Shown: positions 35,705 through 49,505, counted from the stretch's first letter. The stretch is DNA of 64,000 nt from Solen grandis (GCA_021229015.1 CM037782.1:44767040-44831039), one strand, 5' to 3'. The notes: generated by a model from the sequence alone, not told the origin. Program-made: numbers and translations.

Positions 35705-35804
35705 NNNNNNNNNNNNNNNNNNNNNNNNNNNNNNNNNNNNNNNNNNNNNNNNNNNNNNNNNNNNNNNNNNNNNNNNNNNNNNNNNNNNNNNNNNNNNNNN
35801 NNNN
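35705..35804. other. Scaffold gap of 100 N
   Basis: Second 100-N placeholder. The left flank is GPCR intron; the right flank starts inside an array module. The other arm shows that roughly 0.75 kb of further unique sequence and then the array follow the intron at this point. Confidence 0.98.
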
Positions 35805-36160
35805 TTTGATAAATCTAAGGAACAAATTTTGGATTTTTTCTACTGGCTATAGAAGGTTAATGTTCGAACCTTGCATAGACTTTGCAGACTTGTGTGGGTA
35901 TATGAAAAACATTTCTTTTGCAATCATCTTCAAACTTTGTAACAAATTTTGTACCGAAGTCCGATTAAAGCTTATATCTTTGAATAAATCACATATTATG
36001 CACCTTTTTACATAAAAGCAGCAATTTTGTATTTTTAAGTATCAACACACGCATAGAAATTTATTTGCTTTTGTAATACAATTCGTGAATTGCAATGTTT
36101 GAAAAGAATGAGATTGAATTGCGAAAACCGATGATATCGCAATTCTAATTGCGATTCTAG
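35805..36160 (+). repeat. Terminal module ending in CTAG palindrome
   Basis: About 355 bp that recurs almost unchanged at 40265-40620 and, with a deletion, at 42742-43063, and inverted at 16942-17062. It ends with the perfect palindrome ATCGCAATTCTAATTGCGAT (36136-36155) followed after one base by CTAG (36157-36160) and a T. This layout resembles a Helitron-like 3' end. Non-coding. Confidence 0.85.
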
Positions 36161-37944
36161 TTTTTATTATTATTTTTCTAACCTTTTTTTGTGAACGGCA
36201 TATCACCATGATAGAAAAAAGTCACATTTCTGATTTTTTTACCAGTTTTGTCCTATAATCTGAATTTGATCCTAACGTTGAGAAAATTTTCATTTTTGTC
36301 TTAGTTTTGCCGCTAGGTGGCGTTTTATAAAAATGACTAAGGGCTAATAACTCTGTTATTTGAGGTCCGATTCAAATGCGGTTTTTTGCATTGTGTTCCT
36401 TGTCAGAAACTTAATAAAATATGATACGTTTCAATTATTTGCGTATATAAAACTTTCGTGCTACAGGAGGTTGAATGTTCGAATCTCGAAAAAACGATGA
36501 TATAAAGGTAGGTCTACGAAAAAAGTCCCCATTTTTTTCAGGAATGAGATAGGAGAATTTTGTTTGTTGCATGTGATTCGCAAGACATATACGCACAAAA
36601 TATATGGTGGGGCGATTTTGAGAAATGCATGGTTTGTCCACAGTATGCGGTCAAACTTTACCAATATTTTCGAAAAATCAACATTTTCAAAGCATGACTT
36701 TTACGGTTATTTGCAGCTCCTGACTTTATTTTTTATTCAATCTTCATCATTATTTCACTGTTTATGCATTTTTATAAAACAAATAAATTCATAGAAAAAA
36801 TATCAAGCATAATATGCAAAGGTCAAGGTCATATACCAATTATTATTATTTTTATCGGCATAAAATAGCTCCAAATCTAAAAATATTTTATAGAAAGTAT
36901 ATGAACAAAAGTTTTAGTCTGTGAAGAGATCTTACCATTAATATTTAGTTTTTGAGGATTGGACTTCATTTGATCAAATGACCACAGTCCAAAGTTTGAT
37001 CCTCTTATCAAACAATTGTATATCCATATGTTTCCTCTTTTTCGCTGCTCCTGACTTTATTTTTTGTTCAATCTTCATCATTATTTCACTGTTTATGCAT
37101 TTTCATAAAACAAATAAATTTGTAGAAAAAAATCAAGCATAATATGCAAAGGTCCAGGTCATATACCAATTATTATCATTTTTATCGGCATAAAATAGCT
37201 CCAAATCTAAAAATATTTTATAGAGAGTATATGAACAAAAGTTTTAGTCGTTGAAGAGATCTTTCCATTAATGTTTAGTTTTTGAAGATCGGACTTCATT
37301 TGATCAAAAGACCACAGTCCAAATTTTGATCCTCTTATCAAACAATTGTATATCCATATGTTTCCTCTTTTTTGCTGCTCCTGACTTTATTTTTTGTTCA
37401 ATCTTCATCATTATTTCACTTTTTATACATTTTTATAAAACGGATAAAATCATAGAAACGAAAATCAAGCATAATATGCAAAGGTCAAGGTCATATACAA
37501 GATATTGTTATTTTTATCGGCATAAAATAGCTCCAAATCTAAAAATTTTAAAAATGAACAAAAGTTTTAGTCTGTGAAGAGATCTTTCCATTGGTGTTTA
37601 GTTTTTGAAGATCGGACTTCATTTGATCAAATGACCACAGTCCAAAGTTTGATCCTCTTATCAAACAATTGTATATCCATATGTTTCTCTTTTTGCTGCT
37701 CCTGACTTTATTTTTTGTTCAATCTTCATCATTATTTCACTGTTTATGCATTTTTATAAAACAAATAAAATCATAGAAAAAAGCAAGCATAATATGTCAA
37801 GGTCATATACCAATTATTGTCATTTTTATTTGCACAAAAAAGCCCCAAATCTAAAACGATCTAATATGATACGTTTCAATTTCTGTTGCTTAAAAAAGTG
37901 ATTGAATTGCGAAAACCGATGATATCGCAATTCTGATTGCGATT
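36161..37944 (+). repeat. Array block: CTCF-module plus 330-bp satellites
   Basis: Starts TTTTTATTATTATTTTTCTAACC, carries a CTCF-like 14-mer at 36310-36323, then satellite units with GCTCCTGAC words at 36717, 37047, 37377 and about 37697 (330-bp spacing), each with an AAAGGTCAAGGTCA-type site. It closes with a truncated unit and a CTAG palindrome. Orientation is opposite to the array in the first 17 kb. Confidence 0.85.
36310..36323 (+). promoter_or_regulatory. CTCF-core-like 14-mer
   Basis: CCGCTAGGTGGCGT, 12 of 14 against CCASYAGRKGGCRS. The same word on the same strand is at 38156-38169, 40770-40783, 43213-43226, 45008-45021 and 47100-47113. Confidence 0.35.
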
Positions 37945-37977
37945 CTAGTTAGGTTTTCGCATCGCTTGCGAAAACCT
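37945..37977 (+). repeat. CTAG plus constant-stem hairpin
   Basis: CTAG at 37945-37948, then TT and the hairpin AGGTTTTCGC...GCGAAAACCT (37951-37977) with a short loop, followed by TATTGTTCTTCTTCTG and a T-tract. Inverse orientation of the cassette at 4561-4647. Confidence 0.8.
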
Positions 37978-40119
37978 ATTGTTCTTCTTCTGTTTTATTT
38001 TTTTTTTTTTTATTATTATTTTTCTAACCTTTTTTTGTGAACGGCATATCACCATGATAGAAAAAAGTCACATTTCTGATTTTTTTACCACTTTTGTCCT
38101 ATGATCTGAATTTGATCCTAACGTTGAGAAAATTTTCATTTTTGTCTTAGTTTTGCCGCTAGGTGGCGTTTTGTAAAAGTTACTAAGGGCTAATAACTCT
38201 GTTATTTGAGGTCCGATTCAAATGCGGTTTTTTCCATTGTGTTCCTTGTTAGAAACTTAATAAAATATGATAGTTAGAAAAAAATTGCGTATATAAAACT
38301 TTCGTGCTACAGGAGGTTGAATGTTCGAATCTCGAAAAAACGGTGAAATGAGGGTAGGTCTACGAAAAAGTCCCCATTTTATTCAGAGATGAGAGAAGGG
38401 AATTTTGTTTGTTGCATATGATTTGCAAGACATATACGCACAAAAATATGGTGTGGCAATTTTGAGAAATGCATGATTTGTCCACAGTTCGCGGTCAAAC
38501 ATAACCAATATTTTCGAAAAATCAACATTTTAAAAGCATGACTTTAGTGTTATTTGCAGCTCCTGATTTTATTTTTTATTCAATCTTCATCATTTTTTAT
38601 TAATTTTTATTTATATATGAACAAAAGTTTTAGTCTGTGAAGAGGTCTTTCCATTAATGTTTAGTTTTTGAAGATCGGACTTCATTTGATCAAATGACCA
38701 CAGTCCAAAGTTTGATCCTCTTATCAAACAATTGTATATCCATAGTTTCCCTTTTTGCTTTCCTTTTTTTTTTTAACTTTTTAATTATTTTTTTTTATCG
38801 GCACAAAATAGCTCCAAATCTAAAAATATTTTATAGAAAGTATATGAACAAAAGTTTTAGTCTATGAAGAGATCTTTCCATTGGTGTTTAGTTTTTGAAG
38901 ATCAGACTTCATTTGATCAAATGACCACAGTCCAAAGTTTGATCCTCTTATCAAACATTTGTATATCCATATGTTTCCTCTTTTTTGCTGCTCCTGACTT
39001 TACTTTTTGTTCAATCTTCATCATTATTTCACTGTTTATCCATTTTAATAAAACAAATAAAGTCATAGGAAGAAAATCAAGCATAATATGCAAAGGTCAA
39101 GGTCATATACCAAATATTGTTATTTTATTGGCACAAAATAGCTCCAAATCTAAAAATATTTTAAAAAAAGTATATGAACAAAAGTTTTAGTTTGTGAAGA
39201 GATCTTTCCATTGGTGTTTAGTTTTTGAAGATCGGACTTCATTTGATCAAATTACCACAGTAAAAATTTAATCCTTTTATCAAACAATTGTAAAGCCGAA
39301 TGTTTCCTCTTTTTTGCAGGACTGACTTTTTTTTGTTCACTCTTTTTTTCACTGTTTATGCATTTAAATAATACAAATAAACTCATAGTAAATAACGATG
39401 AAAATATGCAAAGGTCAAGGTCATAATACCGATTATTGTTATTTTTATCGGCACAAAATAGCTTCAAACCTAAAAATGTTTTATAGAAAATATATGAACA
39501 AAAGTTTTAGTTTGTGAAGAGATCTTTCCATTGGTGTTTAGTTTTTGAAGATCGGACTTCATTAGATCAAATTACAACAGTCCAAAGTCTGATCCTTTAT
39601 CAAAAAATCTTAAATCAGTATGTTACCTCAAAAGTTTATTTCAGGTGGCATATTTTGTGATTTCGTGTCTTTGTCCAAAGTCGAAATAACAACAATATGG
39701 CACGTTTTCTTTCTTTCGCCTTTTTTGGCCAAGACATAAAGACACATGATTGTGTTATTTCCCCTTTCACCTTTAAGGGCTAGTACACGAAAATAAGAAA
39801 TGGCAGATATCAGCCATCTTAATTTACTGCATTTCTAAGACCTAAATTGCAATATGTAAATAAATTTTGTTTATCATATTCCGCTAAGGGGCACTTTGCT
39901 TGATATCTGGGAAGAAAGTCCGGAGAGCTAATGTCAAACCCCCGGTGTCATTTTCGTCGTTGTCGTCCGTGAACAAACCTTTAACCTGGCTTATATTTTT
40001 TATATTCTAAGAGATAGAGCTTAGATATTTTACATGTATATAGCCCAATTCAAGATCTATCATCGTCCGTGAACAAAATTTTCTTGGGACAACTCTTTTA
40101 TTTTTTACGGAATTTTGGT

Positions 40120-40152
<33 letters not shown>

Positions 40153-40620
40153 CAAAACTTAAATCTTAGACAAAAAGTGTTGTTACGGCAAGCTATGTAT
40201 TCTTCTGACCACTCTTGTTGTTATAACTAAGAAAGTTGATATTCTTGTTGAAAGCCTGATAAATTTGATAAATCTAAGGACCAAAAACCTGATTTTTTCT
40301 ACTGGCTATAGAAGGTTAAATGTTCGAACCTTGCATAGATTTTGCAGACTTGTGTGGGTATATGAAAAACATTTCTTTTGCAATCATCTTCAAACTTTGT
40401 AACAAATTTTGTACCGAAGTCCGATTAAAGCTTATATCTTTGAATAAATCACATATTATGCACCTTTTTACATAAAAGCAGCAATTTTGTATTTTTAAGT
40501 ATCAACACACGCATAGAAATTTATTTGCTTTTGTAATACAATTCGTGAATTGCAATGTTTGAAAAGAATGAGATTGAATTGCGAAAACCGATGATATCGC
40601 AATTCTAATTGCGATTCTAG
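37978..40620 (+). repeat. 2.6-kb array block, copy 1 of a recent tandem duplication
   Basis: CTCF-module, satellite units, a block not seen elsewhere in the window except in its duplicate (about 39600-40260, including a TGACCTTGACCTTGGAG double half-site) and the CTAG terminal module. Almost identical to 40621-43063. This copy contains an internal deletion with AT-rich patch near 38580-38800 and an extra segment at about 40065-40115. Confidence 0.88.
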
Positions 40621-42599
40621 TTTTTATTATTATTTTTCTAACCTTTTTTTGTGAACGGCATATCACCATGATAGAAAAAAGTCACATTTCTGATTTTTTT
40701 ACCACTTTTGTCCTATGATCTGAATTTGATCCTAACGTTGAGAAAATTTTCATTTTTGTCTTAGTTTTGCCGCTAGGTGGCGTTTTGTAAAAGTTACTAA
40801 GGGCTAATAACTCTGTTATTTGAGGTCCGATTCAAATGCGGTTTTTTCCATTGTGTTCCTTGTTAGAAACTTAATAAAATATGATAGTTAGAAAAAAATT
40901 GCGTATATAAAACTTTCGTGCTACAGGAGGTTGAATGTTCGAATCTCGAAAAAACGGTGAAATGAGGGTAGGTCTACGAAAAAAGTCCCCATTTTATTCA
41001 GAGATGAGAGAAGGGAATTTTGTTTGTTGCATATGATTTGCAAGACATATACGCACAAAATATATGGTGTGGCAATTTTGAGAAATGCATGATTTGTCCA
41101 CAGTTCGCGGTCAAACATAACCAATATTTTCGAAAAATCAACATTTTAAAAGCATGACTTTAGTGTTATTTGCAGCTCCTGATTTTATTTTTTATTCAAT
41201 CTTCATCATTTTTTCACTGTTAATGCATTTTTATAAATCAAATAAAATCATAGAAAAAAAATCACCTATAATATGCAAAGGTCAAGGTCATATACCAATT
41301 ATTATTATTTATATCGGAATAAAATAGCTCCAAATCTAAAAATATTTTATAGAAAGTATATGAACAAAAGTTTTAGTCTGTGAAGAGGTCTTTCCATTAA
41401 TGTTTAGTTTTTGAAGATCGGACTTCATTTGATCAAATGACCACAGTCCAAAGTTTGATCCTCTTATCAAACAATTGTATATCCATATGTTTCCACATTT
41501 TTGCTGTTCCTGACTTTATTTTTTGTTCAATCTTCATCGTTATTTCACTGTTTATGCATTTTTATAAAACAAATAAAATCAAAGAAAAAAAATCAAGCAT
41601 AATATGTAAAGGTCAAGGTCATATACCAATTATTATTATTTTATTGGCACAAAATAGCTCCAAATCTAAAAATATTTTAAAAAAAGTATATGAACAAAAG
41701 TTTTAGTTTGTGAAGAGATCTTTCCATTGGTGTTTAGTTTTTGAAGATCGGACTTCATTTGATCAAATTACCACAGTAAAAAGTTTAATCCTTTTATCAA
41801 ACAATTGTAAAGCCGAATGTTTCCTCTTTTTTGCAGGACTGACTTTTTTTTGTTCACTCTTTTTTTCACTGTTTATGCATTTAAATAATACAAATAAACT
41901 CATAGTAAATAACGATGAAAATATGCAAAGGTCAAGGTCATAATACCGATTATTGTTATTTTTATCGGCACAAAATAGCTTCAAACCTAAAAATGTTTTA
42001 TAGAAAATATATGAACAAAAGTTTTTTTGTGAAGAGATCTTTCCATTGGTGTTTAGTTTTTGAAGATCGGACTTCATTAGATCAAATTACAACAGTCCAA
42101 AGTCTGATCCTTTATCAAAAAATCTTAAATCAGTATGTTACCTCAAAAGTTTATTTCAGGTGGCATATTTTGTGATTTCGTGTCTTTGTCCAAAGTCGAA
42201 ATAACAACAATATGGCACGTTTTCTTTCTTTCGCCTTTTTTGGCCAAGACATAAAGACACATGATTGTGTTATTTCCCCTTTCACCTTTAAGGGCTAGTA
42301 CACGAAAATAAGAAATGGCAGATATCAGCCATCTTAATTTACTGCATTTCTAAGACCTAAATTGCAATATGTAAATAAATTTTGTTTATCATATTCCGCT
42401 AAGGGGCACTTTGCTTGATATCTGGGAAGAAAGTCCGGAGAGCTAATGTCAAACCCCCGGTGTCATTTTCGTCGTTGTCGTCCGTGAACAAACCTTTAAC
42501 CTGGCTTATATTTTTTATATTCTAAGAGATAGAGCTTAGATATTTTACATGTATATAGCCCAATTCAAGATCTATCATTTGGAACTATGACTTTTGGCT

Positions 42600-42632
<33 letters not shown>

Positions 42633-43063
42633 CAAAAACTTAAATCTTAGACAAAAAGTGTTGTTACGGCAAGCTATGTTGTCTTCTGACCACTCTTGTT
42701 GTTATAACTAAGAAAGTTGATATTCTTGTTGAAAGCCTGATAAATTTGATAAATCTAAGGACCAAAAACCTGATTTTTTCTACTGGAAACCTTTTTTCAG
42801 ACTTGGGAAAAACATTTCTTTTGCAATCATCTTCAAACTTTGTAACAAATTTTGTACCGAAGTCCGATTAAAGCTTATATCTTTGAATAAATCACATATT
42901 ATGCACCTTTTTACATAAAAGCAGCAATTTTGTATTTTTAAGTATCAACACACGCATAGAAATTTATTTGCTTTTGTAATACAATTCGTGAATTGCAATG
43001 TTTGAAAAGAATGAGATTGAATTGCGAAAACCGATGATATCGCAATTCTAATTGCGATTCTAG
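40621..43063 (+). repeat. 2.4-kb array block, copy 2 of the tandem duplication
   Basis: Repeats 37978-40620 in the same order, with long stretches (for example 40690-41160 against 38080-38545) identical or nearly so, down to shared rare variants such as GCGGTTTTTTCCATTGTG. It lacks part of the terminal module (about 42786-42800). CTAG is at 43060-43063. Confidence 0.88.
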
Positions 43064-44787
43064 TTTTTATTATTATTTTTCTAACCTTTTTTTGTGAACG
43101 GCATATCACCATGATAGAAAAAAGTCACATTTCTGATTTTTTTACCAGTTTTGTCCTATGATCTGAATTTGATCCTCACGTTGAGAAACTTTTCATTTTT
43201 GTCTTATTTTTGCCGCTAGGTGGCGTTTTCTAAAAATGACTAAGGGCTAATAACTCTGTTATTTGAGGTCCGATTCAAATGCGGTTTTTTGCAATGTGTT
43301 CCTTGTCAGAAAGGTAATAAAAGATGATACGTTTCAATTTTTTGCGTATATAAAACTTTCGTGCTACAGGAGGTTGAAAGTTCGAATCTCGAAAAAATGA
43401 TGAAATAAAGGTAGGTCTACGAAAAAAAGTCCCCATTTTTTTCAGAGATGAGATAGGAGAATTTTGTTTGTTGCATATGATTCGCAAGACATATACGCAC
43501 AAAATATATGGGGTGGCGATTTTGAGAAATGCATGGTTTGTCCACAGTACGCGGTCAAACATAACCAATATTTTCGAATAATCAACATTTTAAAAGCATG
43601 ACTTTTAAGGTTATTTGCATTTCCTGACTTTATTTTTTATTCAATCTTCATCATTTTTTCACTGTTAATGCAGTTTTATAAAAAAAATAAAACCATAGAA
43701 AAAAAATTACCCATAATATGCAAAGGTCAAGGTCATATACCAATTAGTATTATTTATATCGGCATAAAATAGCTCCAAATCTAAAAATATTTTATAGAAA
43801 GTATATGAACAAAAGTTTTAGGCTGTGAAGAGATCTTTCCATTGGTGTTTAGTTTTTGAAGATCGGACTTCATTTGATCAAATGACCACAGTCCAAAGTT
43901 TGATCCTCTTATCAAACAATTGTATATCCATATGTTTCCTCTTTTTTGCTGCTCCTGACTTTATTTTTTATTCAATCTTCATCATTATTTCACTGTTTAT
44001 GCATTTTTATAAAACAAATAAAATCATAGAAAAAAATCAAGCATAATATGCAAAGGTCAAGGTCATATACCAATTAGTATTATTTATATCGGCATAAAAT
44101 AGCTCCAAATCTAAAAATATTTTATAGAAAGTATATAAACAAAAGTTTTAGTCTGTGAAGAGTTCTTTCCATTGGTGTTTAGTTTTTGAAGATCGGACTT
44201 CATTTGATCAAATGACCACAGTCCAAAATTTGATCCTCTTATCAAACAATTGAATATCCATATGTTTCCTCTTTTTTGCTTCTCCTGACTTTATTTTTTG
44301 TTCAATCTTCATCATTATTTCACTGTTTATGCATTTTTATAAAACAAATAAAATCATAGAAAAAAAATCAAGCATAATATGCAAAGGTCAAGGTCATATA
44401 CCAATTAGTATTATTTATATCGGCATAAAATAGCTCCAAATCTAAAAATATTTTATAGAAAGTATATGAACAAAAGTTTTAGTTTGTGAAGAGATCTTTC
44501 CATTGGTGTTTAGGTTTTGAAGATCGGACTTCATTTGATCAAATGACCACAGTCCAAAGTTTGATCCTCTTATAAAACAATTGAATATCCACATGTTTCC
44601 TCTTTTTTGCTGCTCCTGACTTTATTTTTTTCATATACCAATTATTATTATTTATATCGGCATAAAATAGCTCCAAATCTAAAAATATTTTATAGAAAGT
44701 ATATGAACAAAAGTTTTAGTCATTATTGGAAATTGTGGCTGAGCCGAAATAAGGTTAAAAGCGAAAACCGAGATACCGCTTGCGGTT
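43064..44787 (+). repeat. Array block with four satellite units
   Basis: CTCF-module (14-mer 43213-43226) followed by 330-bp units with C(T/C)CCTGACTTT words near 43620, 43957, 44285 and 44612. It ends with the GCGG-type palindrome ACCGCTTGCGGT and CTAG (44788-44791). Confidence 0.85.
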
Positions 44788-44823
44788 CTAGTTAGGTTTT
44801 CGCACCACGCAGTGCGAAAACCT
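44788..44823 (+). repeat. CTAG plus constant-stem hairpin
   Basis: CTAG then AGGTTTTCGCACCACGCAGT with the closing stem TGCGAAAACCT. The loop is partly complementary to the loop of 9659-9688, as expected for the reverse-oriented copy of the same cassette. Confidence 0.8.
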
Positions 44824-46871
44824 ATTGTTCTTCTTCTGTTTTATTTTTTTTTTTTTTATTTTTATTATTATTTTTCTAACCTTTTTTTGTGAACGGCATA
44901 TCACCATGATAGAAAAAAGTCACATTTCTGATTTTTTTACCAGTTTTGTCCTACGATCTGAATTTGATCCTAACGTTGAGAAAATTTTCATTTTTGTCTT
45001 AGTTTTGCCGCTAGGTGGCGTTTTGTAAAAATGACTAAGGGCTAATAACTCTGTTATTTGAGGTCCGATTCGAATGTGGTTTTTTGCATTGTGTTCCTTG
45101 TCAGAAACTTAATAAAATATGATACGATTCAATTATTTGCGTATATAAAACTTTCGTGCTACAGGAGGTTGAATGTTCGAATCTCGAAAAAAAACGATGA
45201 AATAAAGGTAGGTCTACGAAAAAAGTCAACATTTTTTTCAGAGATGAGATAGGAGAATTTTGTTTGTTGCATATGATTCGCAAGACATATACGCACAAAA
45301 TATATGGTGTGGCGATTTTAAGAAATGCATGGTTTGTCCACAGTACGCGGTCAAATATAACCAATATTTTCGAAAAATCAACATTTTAAAAGAATGACTT
45401 TTAAGGTTATTTGCAGCTCCTGACTTTATTTTTTATTCAATCTTCATCATTTTTTCACTGTTAATGCATTTTCATAAGACAAATAAAATCATAGAAAAAA
45501 AATCACCCATCATATGCAAAGGTCAAGGTCATATACCAATTATTATTATATTTATCGGCATAAAATAGCTCCAAATCTAAAAATATTTTATAGAAAGTAT
45601 ATGAAAGATCTTTCCATTGGTGTTTAGCTTTTGAAGATCGGACTTCATTTGATCAAATGACCACAGTCCAAAGTTTGATCCTCTTATCAAACAATTGTAT
45701 ATCAATATGTTTCCTCTTTTTTGCTGCTCCTGACTTTAATTTTTGTTCAGTCTTCATTATTATTTCACTGTTTATGCATTTTTATAAAACAAATAAATTC
45801 ATAGAAAAAAATCAAGCATAATATGCAAAGGTCAAGGTCATATACTAATTATTATTATTTTTATCGGCATAAAATAGCTCCAAATCTAAAAATATTTTAT
45901 AGAAAGTATATGAACAAAAGTATTAGTCTGTGAAGAGATCTTTCCATTAATGTTTAGTTTTCGAAGATCGGACTTGATTTGGTCATTTTACGGCAGTCCA
46001 AGTTTTGATCCTCTTTAGAACAATTGTAAATCAGTTTTTATGCTTCAAATTGTGATATATAAGGAATAGAATGTTTGACTAGTGCGACTTGTATACTTGA
46101 TTGAACCATTTGCGGCATTGCTAGGTACCTAATAGTAAAATTTTAATCAGTTTTGGTTCTCATTTTGCCGCTTGGGGGGCGATTAGCTTGAAATCACTAT
46201 TAATAATTAAAAAAAAAAATGAAGTCTGATTTTTATGCGATTTTTTTGCATTCTGTTCTTCGGTGAATAATTTGAAAAAAAAAATATTTCATAAAAATGA
46301 TAGTAATTCAATGCAACAGTTGTTCGTAATAGTGTTGACTGGCATATTGCATTGTCGTGTGTCATTTTATACTGTTGTTTGTCGTTATCGAATACAATTG
46401 TCATTTGTCTCCATCATAAAGCTAAACACACATATAACATTGCAGTACCTGAACTCCGTAAAAAATGTTTTCAAGTTTACGACTACATAACAGACAGGTA
46501 ATACTCAAAAGTATTCTTCTTGGTAAAAAGTCTGATTATACATTGCGACAAAAATGTTTGAATGATCACTGTTAACAGTATTCAACAAGCCATTGAACGA
46601 AGAAATATGTTTTTCGAATCATGCGACTCATGAACTGAATGCAATCGCTTTCATGAAAACTGATGATATCGCGATTTCATAACTGACAGGTAATACTCAA
46701 AAATCTTCTTTTGGGTAAAAAGTCTTCTTAAACATTGTGACAAAAGTGTTTGAAAGATCGCTGTTAACATTATAAACAAGCCATTGAACGAAGAAATATT
46801 TTTCGAATCATGCGACTCGTGAACTGAATGGAATTGCTTTTGCGAAAACCGATGATATCGCGATTGCGATT
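44824..46871 (+). repeat. Array block, inverted counterpart of 4650-7190
   Basis: CTCF-module (45008-45021), about two satellite units, then modules matching 4648-5740 in reverse, including the triple GATATCGCGAT-type starts (about 46670 and 46860). A weaker CTCF-like word (CCGCTTGGGGGGCGAT) lies at about 46167. Confidence 0.85.
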
Positions 46872-46913
46872 CTAGTTAGGTTTTCGTGGACTGCAACGCA
46901 GCCGCGAAAACCT
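46872..46913 (+). repeat. CTAG plus hairpin with enlarged loop
   Basis: CTAG at 46872-46875 and a hairpin 46878-46913 that keeps AGGTTTTCG / CGCGAAAACCT but has a longer, different loop containing TGGACTGCAACGCAGC. Most diverged member of the hairpin series. Confidence 0.7.
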
Positions 46914-47960
46914 ACTGTTCTTCTTGTGTTTCTTTTTCCCTTTTTTTTTTTTCCATTATTATTATTCTTTGCACTTTTTTTGTGGCCGCTGTTGCGACAT
47001 GATTAGAAGTGCTACAAATATGAAAATTTCCATGCATACTCACATGTATCTGAAGTTGTGCACCACTAAGTTTGTTTTTCATTTTAGTACTAAGTTTTGC
47101 CGCTAGGTGGCGTTTAGCATCAAAACATATAATTGCCGATAACTCTGTCATTTGACATTTTATTTGTATGCAGTTTTTTGCATTCTGTTCTCTGTCAACT
47201 GCCCGTTAAAATATGATGAGTGGCAATATCCATATCTTTGAAACTTTTGAGCTAGAAGAGGTTGAATGTTTGAATCTTTGAAAAAATCTGGCAAATTAGG
47301 GTGTGTCCACGAAAAACATGCCCATTTTTGTTAGAGATTAGATACGCTCATTCTGTTTTTTGAAATTGATTCCGAAGATCTTTGCGCACAAAATATATGG
47401 GGTGGCGATTTCAGAAAATGCATAAAATGGCTTTCAATAAGCGGTCAAAGTGCACTAAAATATGGAGGAAACAAATTTTCGAGAATAGGCATTTTTTTAG
47501 TTTTTGGAGGATTCTGTCATTATTTTTGAAGCAATCTTTATGAAATTTTCACAGCTTGTATTGTTTGTTGTTTCCAGGGACTTCACAGTTTCAAATTTTC
47601 AAAAAATGCAAAGGTCAAGGTCATATTGTGATTATTGGTTTTTTCTTTGACCTTAAATATCTCAAAATCTAAAAATATTTTATCGAAAGAATATGGGTAA
47701 AATCAAAAGCCTCTAAAAAGTACTTTTTGAAGAATTTTAGTTTTTTCAGATCGGGATTGATTTGGTTGTTTGGTGGCAGTATGAAGTTTGGTCAAACTTT
47801 GAATTGATTTTAAAGCCTTTAAAGTTTAAATGTGTGATATATTTTGTCATCATTGGAAAAGAGAATGTCTTACCTCGTCAACAAAAAAAGAATTTTGAAA
47901 ATCTGTCAAGAATTGATGAATTTATAGAGAATTTCAATACATGACCCAGAATAAAAACAG
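46914..47960 (+). repeat. Diverged monomer copy
   Basis: A clearly older relative of the modules: T-tract, ATTATTATTATTC, TGTGGCCGCTGTTGCGAC in place of the usual TGTGAACGGCATATCACC, a CTCF-like 14-mer at 47100-47113 and a GGTCAAGGTCATA site near 47612. It then fades into non-array sequence. A 60-codon frame at 47762-47944 is not supported as coding. Confidence 0.75.
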
Positions 47961-49505
47961 AGAAAATTTGACAGAAGTTACCTATGTTCTATAATTAGAT
48001 GCAGCTCTGCTAGCTGGCTTGCAACAGGTCAATGTACAGTGTATGTGTAACTATGAGAGCAATGTGTCAACACTGGTCTGAATGACCTGTGTAAAAGCGC
48101 TCAAAGAATCATGGGTAAGAGAGAGAGAGGGGATGAATTGTGTCTTTATTCTACATGTATTATTATTCCTCCCACACACTCACTATTGAATTGGATAGCA
48201 AAACAACTAAGTACATGTACAAACATCCACATTTTAAACAAGTTTTAGCTTACCAAAAGTTCCTTCTAGTGCATTACTGAACTTTGAGGCATAGAGTGAA
48301 AGCTGATATATGTTTAACCAAATGGCTTGTTACGTTACCAAAATTTTTGATAACAAATAAATTGTAAATCATTTATACTACTGAAAACTATTGTTCTTAT
48401 AATAATAAGCAGGATTCCCAACTGTCTCACCTGATTTTTAACTGTTTAGTATAAAAAGTGGGACACTTTGGAAGACATTTTTGAGCGCACAGTGATGATC
48501 AACATTAATCAAATCGTTCAATGTGCCACACTTAGATCATATTGGCTCATTGCCAATATATGGATGCTTAAAGGCATCTCAAAACCCTTATATAAGTGAC
48601 CCCCACCCCCCATTTATTCAATTCAATTCAATAGTTTATTTCCAAGATTTACATAGTAAATAACATTGGACAAAGCATATAGTAACAAAATATATTGGTT
48701 ATGGCGGTTGTTTTCAATTAATTATGGTATTGAGTATAATAATATATATCATCAAGCAAAAATTCACCCACCCGCCGTTGTGTGGGCATCTGTTTTTGAT
48801 TAGGCAGGCTGCCACAGTCTGTCACAGGTATTGTTCAAGAGTGCATATGTTGCTACATGGGGTTGTATGTAGTCATTCACAGTTTGTAAAAAAGTTGTGA
48901 ACATACCAAATACCAGAAATGATCCTAAAAGTTCTCTATTATTCTTTTTTTTTTATTCGAGCAAATATAAATCTTCCTTTTCTTTCTTTCTTTCTCTGTT
49001 GATTTATTTTGTCTACTTTATTTTGTTCTTTCTTTCTTTCATTTTTTCATTTATTTTGTTCTTTCTTTCTTATTTTATTTAAGTTGTAAAATTATCATAA
49101 AAAGGGACATTAATTTTTTAAATAAGTTATGTATCACTCATTACTTTCATTCTCTCATTTCTTCCCTCAACACATGTTTATATGTCGGAAATCAACACAA
49201 ATTTTATTACTTGTTTATTCAATAAGAGAAATTCTGTTGAATAAAATGTAACAAAATGTCTCTAGCAAAAGCAAATAAAAAACAAAAAGATCTTGCATTG
49301 TCAGAATTATGTCCTTCAGGCTCATTTTAATTACTACAAAAATGCGTATCTCTATATTTTCAATATCAAAACTTTAATTCTGAAATAAATGCCGTATGAT
49401 CCTATAATCATGCAGTTACAAAATTGACTCCAAGTAATAAATGTAATAAAGAATAATTATGTAAGGGATCATAAACTAAACAACCCACATATTATCACTA
49501 TCATT
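47961..49505. other. Spacer without array sequence, no gene seen
   Basis: AT-rich, with a (GA)n patch at about 48118-48132, a TTCAATTCAATTCAATAG run at about 48617 and a pyrimidine-rich TTCTTTC tract at about 48945-49082. No exon or RNA gene recognised. Confidence 0.5.
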
